From: Ailanthus altissimus
Taxonomy: Eukaryota; Streptophyta; Magnoliopsida; Sapindales; Simaroubaceae
Reading direction: 5' to 3'
DNA length: 64,000 nt
Assembly: GCA_946807835.1 (NCBI GenBank)
Contig: OX327693.1
Coordinates: 4,667,501-4,731,500 of the forward strand
Shown one piece after another: positions 12,929 to 25,027 of the stretch (the stretch's first letter is position 1; each line of letters opens with the position of its first letter). The position numbers and the translations under genes are program-made. The notes beneath the pieces are model-generated. The model searched no databases and had not been told where the DNA came from. It was given only the letters and a program-made list of their open reading frames with translations.

Positions 12929-13365
12929 GTATGAATCATTGTTGTCCTTGCATGGGTCTCTCCTCTTTTTTCTTTGGTAAATAACAGTTTGTTTTATTCA
13001 CCTACATTAATCGTTTAATCCTTAAATGAAGAAATAGATACAAGATGTGGTAGCTTTATCATTTTGAAATCTAAAATATATGCTTAAATTATATTACATG
13101 ATGAAATTCATAAATTTATTAATTCACCATATATATGAAATTAAAATTCAACAAAAAATAAGTACCGACTCAACAAATGAGAAATGATAAAAAGTTCGAG
13201 CATATTTTGTAACTTTTGTTAGGTTAAGATTTGTGGGGAATGACGTTGTTTGCCTTATTTATATTTTTTGTGAAATGAATGTATATGTGTGTGTATATAC
13301 ACATAATTGAAAAAGCTCCTTTATGCATGTCTTCATCATTTTCCATGACTGTTGGAACATCTCAG

Positions 13366-13850
13366 GAAATGTTCCCACCTGGTATGGTATTTGATCCAAG
13401 CGATGAAGTACTAGTGTCACATTACCTAAAGGGGAAGGTATCTGGTTGTTCTTATGGAGGAGGTTTTCAATATATCAAAGACATACAGCTTTATGAACAT
13501 GAGCCCGGAGAGCTCTCTAGTTTAGCATATGATTCGGGTCACAGAAAATGTACTTCACCTGACGGAAGTTGAAGGGAACGGATGTCATCGACAGACAAGC
13601 TGGAGATGGATTCTGGAAGAGAATGCTCAATTCATTAAATGTCTACGATAGAGATGGAAATGGAAATCCAATCGCCATGAAGACGACACTGGTTTACTAC
13701 AAGAAAACCCTTAAAACGCCTATGCCCCTGAAGACTCGGTGGGTCATGAAGGAGTATGTGCTTCTCGAGAGTCAATAGCCAAATGAAAACAACAAAGAAT
13801 CAGAGAGGTCAACTTCATGGGCACTCTGCTGTCGTGTCAACCGAGAGAGA
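13366..13850 (+). pseudogene. NAC domain exon of left NLR-NAC relic
   Basis: This matches the intact NAC exon at 59641-60138. Subdomain A is visible as PPGMVFDPSDEVLVSHYLKG, subdomain B as IKDIQLYEHEPGEL, and parts of C and D as GDGFWKRM and RTRWVMKEYVLLES. A one-base loss near 13545 and a TGA near 13560 (where the paralogue has THR) break the domain between B and C. A stop follows LLESQ at 13776, with remnants of subdomain E beyond. The exon may start at the TCTCAG before 13366, where the frame is phase 0, or translation could start at an upstream ATG. NAC domains bind DNA; this copy could not encode a full one. Confidence 0.82.
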
Positions 13851-16173
13851 GCAAGCAGTGGTGAGTTTATAACAAATATTTGCGACAGTTTGCAAGGATG
13901 ATGATATTTATTAAGAGGAAAATAATTGAAACCAAGAAGAAATATCCTTAATGTTCTCATTAGCTCATGGCTTTTTATTTGCTAATGAGGGTTGTCTATC
14001 CTATCGAGCACCGTCGTATTATTGTTAGGTGTGGTCACTTCAAAGGGGTTGGGGAATCAAATTTAATACCTCGTTTACTTTGGCTACTTTGAAATTAAAA
14101 AATTGAAATGGGAGCAGTGGGATACACACGACACCCGCCATGTCACCATAAATGTTGTGGAATAGGAGTGGAGAAATCGAAATGGAAGGGTGGAATTTTT
14201 TTCCTTGACTATAAAATTGTAAAAAATAATTATTTAATTTTGTAATTAATATTATATTGAATAGTAATAGTAATATTATTATATAAATATATAATTATTA
14301 TTGTATTATGTTGTCAAATATATATTTATTTTGTAAACTTATTTAATATTACTACATAAAATCTTTATGCATTTTTAAAAATATTATTATTTATATTTTA
14401 AAACTTATTATTATTTAAAACATAAGGATTTTAATTTAAAATTAAATTTCATTATTGTTACGTGAGAAATGATTTATTTGTATATTTTAAAACTTTATTT
14501 AGTTATGTATTTTGTTATTAAATGTTAATATATAAATTTAGGGCGTTATTCAATATTTTTAAAATTAACTCGATGTCAATGAATATTAAACACATCAATG
14601 ACATTAGTATGTTTTCGAAAAAAAAAACATATATACTAAAAAATTAAAATAAAGTAAAAATTGATATTTGAATTTTTAATGTTTTAAAAAAATATATATA
14701 TAAATTCTAATGATTTTAAAAATTTTATCGACACTTTTATTAAATAGTAGTGGGATATCTATTTTAATATAATAAAAAAAATATTTAAATCTTAAGGTTT
14801 TAGAAAAAGAGATGTGTAGACTTTTTTCTATTTTTTTTTATAATTAAAGTTAATAGAATCTATTAGCTGATAGGAATATAAATAAAAATTTTAAAATTAT
14901 TTGAGTCTATATTTATTTTTAAAACTCTAGGGGTTTAGATATTATTTTTTTAAAAAAAAAATAGTGTACATTTATTTAGCCACTCTAAAATTTGTATTTT
15001 GTTCAAAATTCTTCTTATGTGTTAAATTAATTTCTCTTAAGTAATTTAGGCTTCTTATTTTAAGAATATATAATAACATAAGTAATGATTTATAAATCTT
15101 AGGATAGAATTAACTTATATTTGGATCTTATTATATATATATATATGTATGTATACTTTTTTGACAATGTGTTTATTATATTAAAATGCATTTTTTTCTA
15201 GTATTATTTTAAAGAATTTCAGTTTTATAAATAGTTTTGTTGGTTATATATTTTTACAAACTATTCGCAATAAACACACAAGTTCAAAAAAGTACAATGA
15301 GACCAACAATGAAGTTGAAGTTTCATATTGAATAGGAAACTTTATTAGATGTAAGTATGGTACTATTCTTTATAATTTTAGAGGATGAGTTAGAATTAAA
15401 TGAATAAAAGAGAGATTAATAATTAATTAAATATCTATTAAGGATAAACTGTTAGAAGGGATAGCAATAGGGCAAGACAAGGGCTAGGATGTTTTCCTTG
15501 TGCCCACCTCATTTTTTTAATACCCCGATTCTTACTCCATTCTTTAAAAGAAAATTAAGGAAGTAGAGATGTGGATTCTCTTTGCGAAAAATGACTTTTG
15601 TATTCTCATTTTTGTATTATTTATTTATTAATATTAAATATTAAATTATATTCACAAATTTTAATAAAATAAAAAGTAATTATATTATAATTAAAAAAGT
15701 ATTAAACTAATAAATTATAACAACATTCTTCAGTAATATGAATATTAAACAAATTTGTAAATAAATAATAAATAAAAAAATTAAATAACGTTCTGGTGTT
15801 TAGTATCATTAATTTTTTCTTTAATTACTTTATCCTCACTTTAAAAGTCATGTGATGGAGACTTCATTCTATTATTAAATCTTTTAAGAGTAAATTTGAG
15901 AAGAGAATAAAATCAAATGGCATCCAACTAAAAAACAAGTCTTTTTTTTTTGTGTAGTTTACAATTCTATTTTAAAAAGATATAGATCTTAGGATTTTTT
16001 TCCACATTTTTTTATTAATTAAATTAAATTATTAAAATATTTTTTTTGATTAAATATAAGTTATTTAATGTTTAAAAATATTAAAATTCATCTTTGATAT
16101 ATTCATATTATTCCTGAAATCTCCAATAAAATATAATTCTTAAAGGTTCAGATATCAACCAATAAAAAAGACT
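13851..16173. other. AT-rich intergenic DNA
   Basis: Very AT-rich, with homopolymer runs. No ORF with recognisable similarity, no RNA gene and no clear repeat boundaries were found. Confidence 0.5.
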
Positions 16174-17070
16174 TGTCAAAAGGTTAGCCTAAAGATCCAA
16201 AATATTGGGGGCCTCGCACAGAAGAATAGACTACTTAAATCTCACCCAAAGAACATTCAAAAGCATAAAACTTATTCGACTGATCAGACCAAATGACTTA
16301 AAGACTGATTAGCTTATATTTTCTATGGATTAGTACATATTTATCTACTCGGCCTACCAAAGTAAGTCCCAAACCAATTGATATCAAGCACACCATAAAA
16401 AGATTGACTCGGCAGAAATACCCAATCACTTTCACATGACAAAAGGCTGAACAAGTTCACGCATTATAAAAATCAAGTAGCGACAAAAATGACTTATACA
16501 AGACAAAACATTAAAGAAATAACTAACATTATTTAGGAGATAAAATTGTCTTACTTTGAGAAGCAATCCCCAAATTATGCCAAAATATTAAAATATTATT
16601 CAAAACATTCAGAATTTACCCAAAACCTCAAGAGTTTACCCAAAATTTCAAGAGATTACCCAAAACAATTACAATATTGGTAAAGATAAGCACAAAAATA
16701 TTCTATAGAGATCGGTGTTATAAAAATGAGAGTAAGAGCTCAAATAGGGGCCATCTTGAAACATTGACATCTCAACCTTAAAACTTTAATACTTTCACTC
16801 TCGATTCAGTTTTTTCTTTCTCTTATATTTTCAAAACCTCTCTAAAAAGTAAATATCTGACTTTAAGTATTAAAGAGTCTTTGCCAGAATCACTATTAAC
16901 AACGTCTTAACAATAATTTTTATGTGTTTTTTTCAGGCTTTTACAGCAGTTATAATGATCAAGAGCCCTGAAAGCTAGTGATCTCTTCCCAAACAAACAG
17001 AGCCCAATGTATTAATTCTCACAATTAAGCAAAAGCTCATTGACTCAAGAAATAATTTTTTCGGTCAACA
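16174..17070 (+). mobile_element. Lone LTR, same family as the LTRs at 48.7-50.2 kb
   Basis: The segment begins TGTCAAAAGGTTAGCC and ends TTCGGTCAACA, about 897 bp. Start, end and internal words (AAGATAAGCACAAAAA, TATTCT.TAGAGATC, CTTAACAATAAT, GCTCATTGACT) match the 910-bp LTR at 48681-49590, which starts TGTCAGAACTAGGCC and ends TATCAACA. No target-site duplication was found in the immediate flanks and no second LTR lies nearby, so this is a solo or truncated LTR. Confidence 0.7.
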
Positions 17071-18157
17071 CATATAATTCAAGGTAGGGATGCTTAGTCT
17101 TATCCCCACCTAATTAATAATTCAATAAATAATTTTCTCTCTATAATAGCACATTTTCATAAAATTTTTCTTATTTCATTTCATTCGAAGCGAAACCTGT
17201 GAATCTATGATCATAATATTTATTGTTATTTGAGTATTGTTAGGCATCACAAAAAATTATTTTAAATTATATTTTAAAAGTAATATCTTATTTAAATATT
17301 AATTATAATAAATAATTTAAAATTTATATTATTTTACTATCTAATATTTATTTAACACATTATTTTAAAAATAAAAATTTTATTTACCTAACATCACTGT
17401 TAATATCTTTCCGGCATACCATGCGAACAACGAGACAGCGAGTCACTTAAAAACTCTTGAAAGTCTCGACACATGGCAACCAAGGGCCTATAACAGAACC
17501 GAAGTTTAGCTACCAATCGAGGGGGCCTAGAAGGGACGAAGATAAAAACCCAAGAGGCCACGGATATCCAGCTGCCTGCAGAGCTCTTTCATTCTTCAAG
17601 CAATCCAACGGTCATCCTCCAAGCTAGCCAAGCCGAGCACAAGAGCAAAACCAGTAGCAGCAACAAGATCAAGAACAAATACTCAGTCAAGAGAAGAACA
17701 AACAAGAACAAGGAAATGGGCAATCAAGATAAACAGCATCCCTCAATCCAAAGATCATCAAGCAGCATAATTCAAGAAGCAGAACAATTTTATGTATTAA
17801 CATCATCTGCGTTAAGCAATTCGTCATCGGCAATTTTCCCTCCCCATCTGAATTTTGAAATTTGTCATCTAACCATTCCCTGCACAAACTATATGCTACT
17901 TCAAATATTATTCCCAAGTGGTAATAACTAGGAATCATAATAGAGATAGCAGTGACAGCCTCCAATAGTAGAGTTGCTTTTCATGAAACATGTTGAATTT
18001 GCAGAAGCTGCTGCAATAAATAGGGGCGCAGAACCAGCCATTAATATAGGTTTGGTGCCAACTTAATCTAAATATACCATTTTAGCACTAAATGGTTAAT
18101 GACACTATTTACAGAATAGTAGCATTATTCAGAATATACTTAACAAGACCAATTCCA
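17071..18157. other. Intergenic DNA upstream of the CC-NB gene
   Basis: AT-rich to about 17400, then a more balanced stretch (17400-17720, rich in AAGAACAA-like words). No protein similarity could be assigned to the short ORFs at 17687-17965 on either strand. Confidence 0.45.
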
Positions 18158-18284
18158 GCAAGTGCAAGATCATCTCTTAAGTAAATTCTACTATGTGAAA
18201 TATGTGTCTCTTCTCTAAGGTAGCAAGTTCAAGATCATCTCTATGTAAATTCTACTATGTGAAATATGTCTCTTCTCTAAGGTT
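18158..18284. repeat. 65-bp tandem duplication, two copies
   Basis: GCAAGTGCAAGATCATCTC (18158) recurs as GCAAGTTCAAGATCATCTC (18223). Both copies run through AAATTCTACTATGTGAAATA to CTCTAAGGT with small indels. The pair lies about 400 bp upstream of the CC-NB start codon. Confidence 0.9.
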
Positions 18285-18539
18285 GCCCGTGCAATACATA
18301 TACATTCATGTATGTCAAAATTCGCTTTAGTGACTTTAGTTATTGAAATTCCTTTCATTCTCAATTAATAGAACTCACTGTTAAAGTTAACATGGGTGGG
18401 GACATATCATTTTGAAGGCCAGCAAAACACATCCGGGCCTTTTAGGCGCAATTTTAATTCCGGGACTGGCCCGGCCCATCCCCCAGGAGCCTACACTCCG
18501 TTTCTGTGATGATAGCCAGACGGCCAGACCTGGTGCCAC

Positions 18540-18689
18540 GGTATTTCCCATATATATGATTCAAACCCCAAAATCATTCATCCACTCTTCACTGCGGAAG
18601 CAATAGAAGTATAGAATTGCGAAGAAGGCGAGGATAACAACTTAAAAAAAAAAAATAATAATTTCTGCGGAGTTATTGGTTGCTTATAG
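18540..18689 (+). promoter_or_regulatory. TATA box and 5' UTR of the CC-NB gene
   Basis: A CATATATATGA box lies at about 18549-18559, followed some 30 bp later by sequence suitable for a plant transcription start, and an A-rich leader (AACTTAAAAAAAAAAA) before the ATG at 18690. The position of the box relative to the ATG supports this start codon. Inference from sequence only. Confidence 0.5.
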
Positions 18690-19922
18690 ATGGCCGGTAA
18701 ACTGGCGACACTCGTCGGTATGGTGTGCGACCGTCTGGACGCCAGCGCTGGTGCTTTCTGGAACAGCGCAGAGCTGAAAGACTTGCATCGTATGTTCAAA
18801 GAAGTCCATTACCATCTTCAGAGCGCTCGGCGATGGAGATCCGACCAAAACGCGATTTTGGATTCACTGTTGGCGGATCTGGAAGGCCTCCCATCTGACG
18901 TCGATGAATTGATTGATACCTGGCTTCGATCTAAACCGAAGTTCGACCGGCTGTGGAGGAGAATCGGGGGGCAGCTGGTTCCGCGCTTGAATTCGCTTCA
19001 CGACGTCGTTTCTGATCACGACGATGAAGATAGCTGTGACGTTTCGCAGGAGATTTCGAGCAGATCTGACGTTCAAGCTGTTGTCGAGGGTGATTTTGAG
19101 AGATCAGTTAGTACGGTAAAAGATCTTCTAATAGCGAATAAGGTACGAGTTGTACTCGTAAAGGGGGCATCTGGGAGTGGGAAGACTGCTCTGGCCCGCA
19201 CAATCTTCATCGACGAGGATGTGAAATCTGAATTTCCATCCCCGTTTTGGTTCTCTGTGGGTAAGAATTTTGACCTTTCAACTGTTGTAAAGGCAATAGA
19301 ATTCAAGTGCAGTGAAATTCGTAGCGCTCAGAGAACACGTGAGAGATTATTGATTGTGTTGGACGATGTTTCTGACTTAAATGATGAAAAATTGGAGCGC
19401 TTCATATTATTAGTATCAAACCTGAGTGATTTGGCACCTAGTGTTTTGGTAACCACTCGCTCTGACAGCGTGGCAAATGTGATGCGCAAGATTCCAGCAC
19501 AGCAATTGTTGGCATATTTTCCTGAGTCGAATTCTTGGTTTGATGTCAAAAGTGAGGAGGTTGTCAGACTTGTGGCACCAGAATCTGTGGTGATGATTGA
19601 ACTGCAAAGAGATTCTGATGAGATAGCAGCTATGGATGTGGATGCTGCATTAGGCTCAGAAAATTTGGAAGAAGGAGATACAGCAGATACACAACTTTTC
19701 AATGAATCTGAAGTTCAGTTAGCATCTCTTGAAACAACTGTTTCACAAGTACCAGCAACTATAGTGACTAATTCTGATGTGTCGATTGCTTCTCTTGAAA
19801 CAACAGAAAGGGGTTTAATTGGACAAGTGACAGCAAGTTTTGTGACAAATGCTGATGTGATAGAATTTGAGGCCGGACCTTCTCAGAAGAAGAAGAAAGT
19901 CATGCATGAAGCAACCAGTTAA
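18690..19922 (+). CDS. Short CC-NB protein without LRR (truncated NLR-like)
   Basis: An intact single-exon ORF of 410 residues. The N-terminal 130 residues are helical-looking (AELKDLHRMFKEVHYHL, LEGLPSDVDELIDTWL), like the Rx-type coiled-coil region of plant NLRs. Next come a P-loop, GASGSGKTAL (about residues 158-167), kinase-2 LLIVLDDVSDL (about 219-229) and RNBS-B VLVTTRSDSV (about 252-261). The ARC subdomains (GLPL, MHD) and LRRs are absent. Instead, an acidic Ser/Thr-rich tail of about 110 residues contains a repeated SLETT motif (about residues 345 and 368) and ends near a basic GPSQKKKKKV stretch that could be a nuclear-localisation signal. The start is supported by the paralogue at 45766, which begins MAGNLESLSGMVCDKLD. 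Such short proteins may act with full NLRs, but its role here is unknown. Confidence 0.85.
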   Translation: MAGKLATLVGMVCDRLDASAGAFWNSAELKDLHRMFKEVHYHLQSARRWRSDQNAILDSLLADLEGLPSDVDELIDTWLRSKPKFDRLWRRIGGQLVPRLNSLHDVVSDHDDEDSCDVSQEISSRSDVQAVVEGDFERSVSTVKDLLIANKVRVVLVKGASGSGKTALARTIFIDEDVKSEFPSPFWFSVGKNFDLSTVVKAIEFKCSEIRSAQRTRERLLIVLDDVSDLNDEKLERFILLVSNLSDLAPSVLVTTRSDSVANVMRKIPAQQLLAYFPESNSWFDVKSEEVVRLVAPESVVMIELQRDSDEIAAMDVDAALGSENLEEGDTADTQLFNESEVQLASLETTVSQVPATIVTNSDVSIASLETTERGLIGQVTASFVTNADVIEFEAGPSQKKKKVMHEATS

Positions 19923-22170
19923 GATAAATGTAGATAACAAGATCAGTTTTATCTGGTTTAGTTGGTTACTTTACTGTGAATTCCTTGTAAAGTAGGAAAT
20001 AATACCAATCAAAACATGGGAGAGCAAATTCCTTTCAGGGCTGAGGAATATTGGCTTGACAGAATAAACATGGCAGAGGTAATACAAAGGTTGTGTCCTG
20101 TTTCTTTTATTTTGTGGAATAAGTTACTAGAGTAAGCTAATTCTATGCAGGAGGCTAGCAATGTGTTGCTCTTTGTAGTTGTAATAGTTTTGTAATGGGA
20201 TAGAAAGCCAGAATTTATGGACATGGACGTGTGCTTTTGTGGCACATTTTTGGGGTTTTGGCTAGCAATAAGAATTTTGAAGCGGCTTGAGGGGCAGATG
20301 ATAACTATATGTGTAATGTTCATTGGAAGTGTGCTGTTGCGGCACATTTTGGGGATTTAGCAAGAAATAGAAGAATTATTGAAGGTGTGAAGGGAGAAAA
20401 TGTCAACTATTTATGGGATAAAGTCATTTGCTAGCTTCTCTAGTTAGTTAGTCTTTTGGCATCGTGTGTGATAGTTTTTTTTTTTGGTATAGTTTCCGAG
20501 TTGTTGCCCAAGCTGGTAGTTAGTCTTTTTGGCATTGTGTATGATAGTTTTTCTTTGTATAGTTTTCAAGTTGTTGCCCAAGCTGGTACTACTTTTGTGG
20601 ACAGCTTGTTCACCCTTTGTACTTATCATACTTTCATAATACATCCCACGTTTTGTACTATTATAATCTATCTCACGTTTTACTTCATATTACAAAGTAA
20701 AAAACAAACATCATTTAACAGAGATCTGCAGAAGATTTGAATGGCGTTATATTTGATGTTCATGGTATTGGCATTTGGCGGGAATGGCCCTCTGATCAAA
20801 ACACATCTCTCAGAGGCTAGATTGCTGCAAATTCTGCGAACATGCTGTAGTTGGATTATGTAATAAATTCAGCTTACAATTTATACTGTTATTATCTCAA
20901 ATCTGCATTTTATTTAAAGATCAACTAATAGACAAAGAAATGAATTTTATACGATGCTATGAAAAGCATATAGCCTAAACAAAGTTTGAAGGTACTTCGA
21001 AAATTTATTATTTTCTCAAAGTTGGCCAAGCTAATGACACAATCCAGCAAATAGTAGACAATGGCAAATCAGGCAGTTCAAACTACCAGTTCTAGCCTCA
21101 GATAAATCTCTTCAATCACCCAATAATGCTTAGCTTGCAGATAAATTGTAGCTGGTTGAGTTGTAGGACCATCTCCTTTGAGAAGAGCGTTTTAACACTA
21201 TAACACCCTTTCACTATTAAAATTGTGAACTTCTTGAGGCTTTCAGATCTTTTAAACCTCCTCAAATATGCACTAATTTCAGAAGGATTCTATATGTGCT
21301 ACTTATTAAAACCTTGAATGCAACACTTCCTGTGAGGTTACCATAAATGGTTCTTGTCATTTCATTCCAATATTGAATTGTGCAAACTTTCAGCCATCCA
21401 GCATATCAGCACCAAACTCTGAATAAATTAACAGCACCTTGATGACCAATCACTTTGGGGTAACATGCTTGGTAGTGGCTACAATATCGGTAAGAGTTCA
21501 CGAGGAATTTTTACATGCAGAAAATCCCAAATGCTTTTCAGCTAAGCATCAAGAAATGACAAATTCAGTAAGAGTACTGCTTTGCTGATAAACAAGAAGG
21601 ATGTTGAAAGATCTGATGCCATTGCCTCGTGACAATATGTTATTTTCATTCCATAATCTGCTTCTGTTGATAAAAATTCTCGAGGGGTTCAGACTGCAGG
21701 AAAGTAGAAACAGAGAGCAATCAGTTCTTCCTAGACAGCAACTTCCTTATCAACGGCTTCAGATCAATTATCATCGCTTCTACAGTTTCTACATTTTTGC
21801 ATCCATCTTCTATTGATGGGATCCAATAAATCAATTATCAACTCTTCTAACAAATCCAGCATGAACATGGTTGTGATTCCCAGTATTTTTATTCTTGGCT
21901 TTGTCTTAATATACATCATTTTTAAGAATTGTTCTGTCACAAAAAAATATCAGATATAGTTCAGATCCAAATCAAAGTTTAATCAATAGTAAAACATCTA
22001 AGTTGAACAAGGCAGCATTAGGCTTCATATCCAGAAGACAAATTAGAGAGTCCATAAGCAAGGAATAATTAGAAAATGAAGCCTTACAAAATCACTGTTT
22101 TCTAGCACCTGATTTCTCAAATTTTACTGAGCCTGCGTCAATACCCGATGATGATAGACCACGGAATGCT
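19923..22170. other. 3' region of CC-NB gene and unassigned DNA
   Basis: The part up to about 20700 may be 3' UTR or decayed extra sequence of the CC-NB gene. It has a two-copy repeat with period about 100 bp near 20220-20410 (GTGTGCTTTTGTGGCACATTTTTGG against GTGTGCTGTTGCGGCACATTTTGG) and a 72-bp tandem repeat at 20446-20590. Between 20750 and 22170 no protein similarity was recognised on either strand. Confidence 0.45.
20446..20590. repeat. 72-bp tandem duplication, two copies
   Basis: GTTAGTCTTTTGGCATCGTG and GTTAGTCTTTTTGGCATTGTG each open a unit that ends GTTGTTGCCCAAGCTGGTA. The copies differ by a few bases and T-run length. They lie about 520 bp downstream of the CC-NB stop codon. Confidence 0.88.
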
Positions 22171-22245
22171 TCAACTTTTAGGTTTCTTCAGTGTGTCTGA
22201 ATTCTCAGGCTCAGCCTTGCACTTTTTCCCCAAGAAATGCTCAAC
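22171..22245 (-). pseudogene. DOT2: Terminal DOT2 exon, acceptor site mutated
   Basis: Reads VEHFLGKKCKAEPENSD, then a short lysine-rich end and TGA at 22171-22173. The bases just before the first codon are CAT where an AG acceptor is needed, so normal splicing into this exon is lost. Confidence 0.8.
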
Positions 22246-22613
22246 ATGAAAGTTGGAAAATATTACATTTAGCATCCAATGCTAGTGAGAACTATTTTCT
22301 CAAAAAGAAAATGCACACAAAAAGGGTAAATAGAGCATGGAAAAGAGCCATCTGTATATCTAAGAAGCTCTACACCCTAGCTTATCAAAGATCCTCCATA
22401 CAGGTATTGTAAAGTCCTCAAGTTAACAAAACTTTAAACCATCAAACTGAATAGAAGGGTAAAATATGCAAACAACGTGAATCAATAAGCATATTATAAA
22501 CCCGCAGAACACCCAAAAAATAACAGCAGTTCATCTATTCACATGCATACTTTTCTCTATGCATACTAGTGTACTGATGCATATCCACAGAAAAAAGGTA
22601 AAGTTTCACCGAC

Positions 22614-22698
22614 CTTTTTATTACCAAGCATTGGAGTTGCATCTCCTGGGAGATATTTCTCTACAGTAGCAAAACCACTTCTAGGATCACTAGTTTGC
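22614..22698 (-). pseudogene. DOT2: Penultimate DOT2 exon
   Basis: The exon starts after TTGTAG with QTSDPRSGFATVEKYLPGD and ends TPMLGNKK at AAG|GTCGGT. It is in frame over its length. It is separated from its upstream exon (ending HVKPG at 27765) by an intron that now contains the 4.7-kb copia element. Confidence 0.9.
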
Positions 22699-22919
22699 CT
22701 ACAATTAGAATGTAGTAGTATATTCATGTAAAAAACAGAAAAAAAATAAATCAATTTACCATCTTTCAGTAACAAAAAATGACCATATTAATGTTTAGAA
22801 TCAGATAAAAGGTCAGAAAAAGCAATACAATTCAAGCTTTAAAGAACTTTCTATAGGATCATTTCTCAATAATGCTTTTATCAATCAAAAGTTGCCTGCA
22901 AAGTATACTATATAATCTA

Positions 22920-23221
22920 TGTTAAACTTTTGTATTTAGAATAGAGGCTTGATACAAAAGCAATGGAAAAGAAAATGAATTTGTAACTGAGAAAACAAGG
23001 GCTGGAAAATTATATTATTCATGTATTGAATTCTGAAATATATACAGGATTGTACACCCAAGATAAGTTCAATCCAAAACTAACTTGTAACAACTTATTT
23101 AAACTTGAATCAAACTCTAAAAACAAGCATTTGAAACTGACTCTAGCTCTGACTAAGTAAACAGAATTCAAAAACAACTTAACTATTTTATTTTATATTT
23201 GAAAAATATCAAAGTTCAACA
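22920..23221 (-). repeat. 3' LTR of the copia element
   Basis: 302 bp, about 96% identical by eye to the 27297-27598 LTR. The polypurine tract AAGGAAGAG lies just outside it at about 23222-23231. Confidence 0.95.
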
Positions 23222-23224
23222 CTC

Positions 23225-24880
23225 TTCCTTGATATTTTTCGATTGAACTCCAATTTTGCCCCTTAGAAATTCGAACTGAACTTTGGGGAGAGCTTTGGCC
23301 AGTATGTCTGCTTGTTGATCTTGTGAATTGCAGTGAACCAATCTTATTTCTTTTGACTTCTCTGCTTCTCGAATTGCATGAAACTTGACCCTTATATGTT
23401 TAGTTCGACCATGATTCACTGGATTTTTAGCTAAGGCTATTGCTTATTTATTGTCTACCCAAATAACAGTAGCCTCCTGCTGGACCAATTTAAGATCAGA
23501 TAAGATTTTCCTAAGCCATAGGGCTTGATTTGCAGCACTTGCAGCAGAGAGATACTCAACCTCAACTGAGGATTGAGCTACTACTTCTTGCTTCTTAGAA
23601 TTCCAAGAGAACACAGCACTTCCAAATGAAAACATATGCCCAGAAGTGCTTTTAGAATCATCCATGCTGTCTGCCCAGTCACTATCACAATACCCTTGCA
23701 ACTGCTCACTCTCTTCTTTCTTAGACCACAAACCAAAATCCAATGTTCCTCCAATGTACCTCAATACCCTTTTTGCAGCTCCATGATATTTCTTACTTGG
23801 TGATTGCATGAACTTAGAAAGAAGACTGGCTGCATACATGATATCTGGTCTGGTCACAGATAAGTATAATAGGCTGCCAATCATGCTTCTATATACTGTG
23901 ACATTTGTTTTCTCCTCATTATCATCCATTTCCAATTTCTCAATTAACACAAGTGGAGTTGCAACAGCTTTGGCTCTACTCATGTTAAATTTCTTCAATA
24001 GTTCCTTTGCATATTTCTGCTGTGAAATGAACACACAATTGTCATGTTGATTTCCATTCCTAGAAAATAGCTCATTAGTCCTAGGTCAGACATTTCAAAT
24101 TCAACTTCCATTTTTTTTTTTGAATTCCTTGACTGTGTGTGTAGCTCCTCCTGTAACAAGAAGATCATCAACACAAAGTGAAACTATTAGTTCAACTTCA
24201 ACATCTGACTTTAATACATATAATGTAGCTTTATTCATGCTCCTTTGGAATCCTTGATTCATTAGATATTCATCAATTTTGCTATACCAGGCTCTTGGAG
24301 CCTACTTAAGCCCATATAAAGCTTTGTGAAGCCTACAGACTTTGCTTTCTTCACCAACCACTTTGAATCCCTCAGGTTGATCAACATATAGTTCTTCTTC
24401 TAGTATGCCATTTTAAAATGCTGATTTGACATCCAAACGATATATCTTCCACCTTAGTTTTGCTGCAAGAGCTATAAGTAACCTAACTGATTGTGTCATG
24501 CCTTGCCACAGGAGCAAATGTATTTGTATAATCAATTTCATGCTGTTGGGAATACCTTTTCACCACTAATTTAGCTTTAAGTTTGTTGACTGAACCATCA
24601 GGATTCAATTTAGTCCTGTAGATCCATTTGACCCCTATACCTTTCTGGTTATTTGGTGCATCCACCAGTGTCCATATTTTATTCTTTTCTATCATGTTCA
24701 GCTCCTTCTGCATTGCAACCCTCCATTCTTTCAAATTTGCTGCTTCTTCATAGTTTGTTGGATCCAAAGTAGCATAACTGCATCTGTTATAAATTTCTGC
24801 TAATTTCCTTGTCCCTCTGACAGAAATTTCTGTATCAGAATCATCATCTGATATGATTCTTTCCTGTTGTTGAGTTACTT
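23225..24880 (-). pseudogene. Copia reverse transcriptase and RNase H (broken)
   Basis: RT begins near 24770 (WRVAMQKELNMIEKNKIW, then KWIYRTKLNPDG and FAPVAR). The catalytic motif reads SLCVDDLLVTG near 24170-24140, with Cys where Tyr is usual. RNase H follows with YCDSDWADSMDDSKSTSG and SSVEVEYLS. Frame breaks occur near 24480, 24110 and 23440, including a stop after VIWVDNK. Confidence 0.9.
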
Positions 24881-25027
24881 AAATAGCATTTTCAATGCTG
24901 GTGACTGCAACTCTTTCTTTTTCCCAGTCCCAATGTGCTGCTTCATCAACCTTTATCTCCCTGCTAACAATAACTTTTTCTGATCTCAAATTGAATACTC
25001 TATACCCCTTTGAGATGGAGCTGTACC

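Larger units (their letters stand above)
4090..13850 (+). pseudogene. Decayed NLR-NAC gene, left arm (NB-ARC, LRR, linker exons, NAC)
   Basis: This is a multi-exon gene relic in the style of At4g27190/RPS2-like CNL receptors, which sense pathogen activity in the cytoplasm. Order along the + strand: NB-ARC plus first LRRs (4090-6641), LRR exon (9377-9859), LRR exon (10688-11481), two 105-nt linker exons (12307-12411 and 12824-12928) and a NAC exon (from 13366). Exon limits were chosen from AG/GT sites that keep the frame and match the right-arm copy. It is broken by frameshifts near 4380, 5845, 10725, 11320 and 13545, by in-frame stops near 4469, 9835, 10818 and 13560, and by an inverted duplication at 6253-6337. 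The coiled-coil region expected upstream of the P-loop was not found. Its convergent partner is the NLR-NAC gene at 59.6-63.7 kb. Assigning all exons to one transcript is inference, supported by the same order in both arms. Confidence 0.75.
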
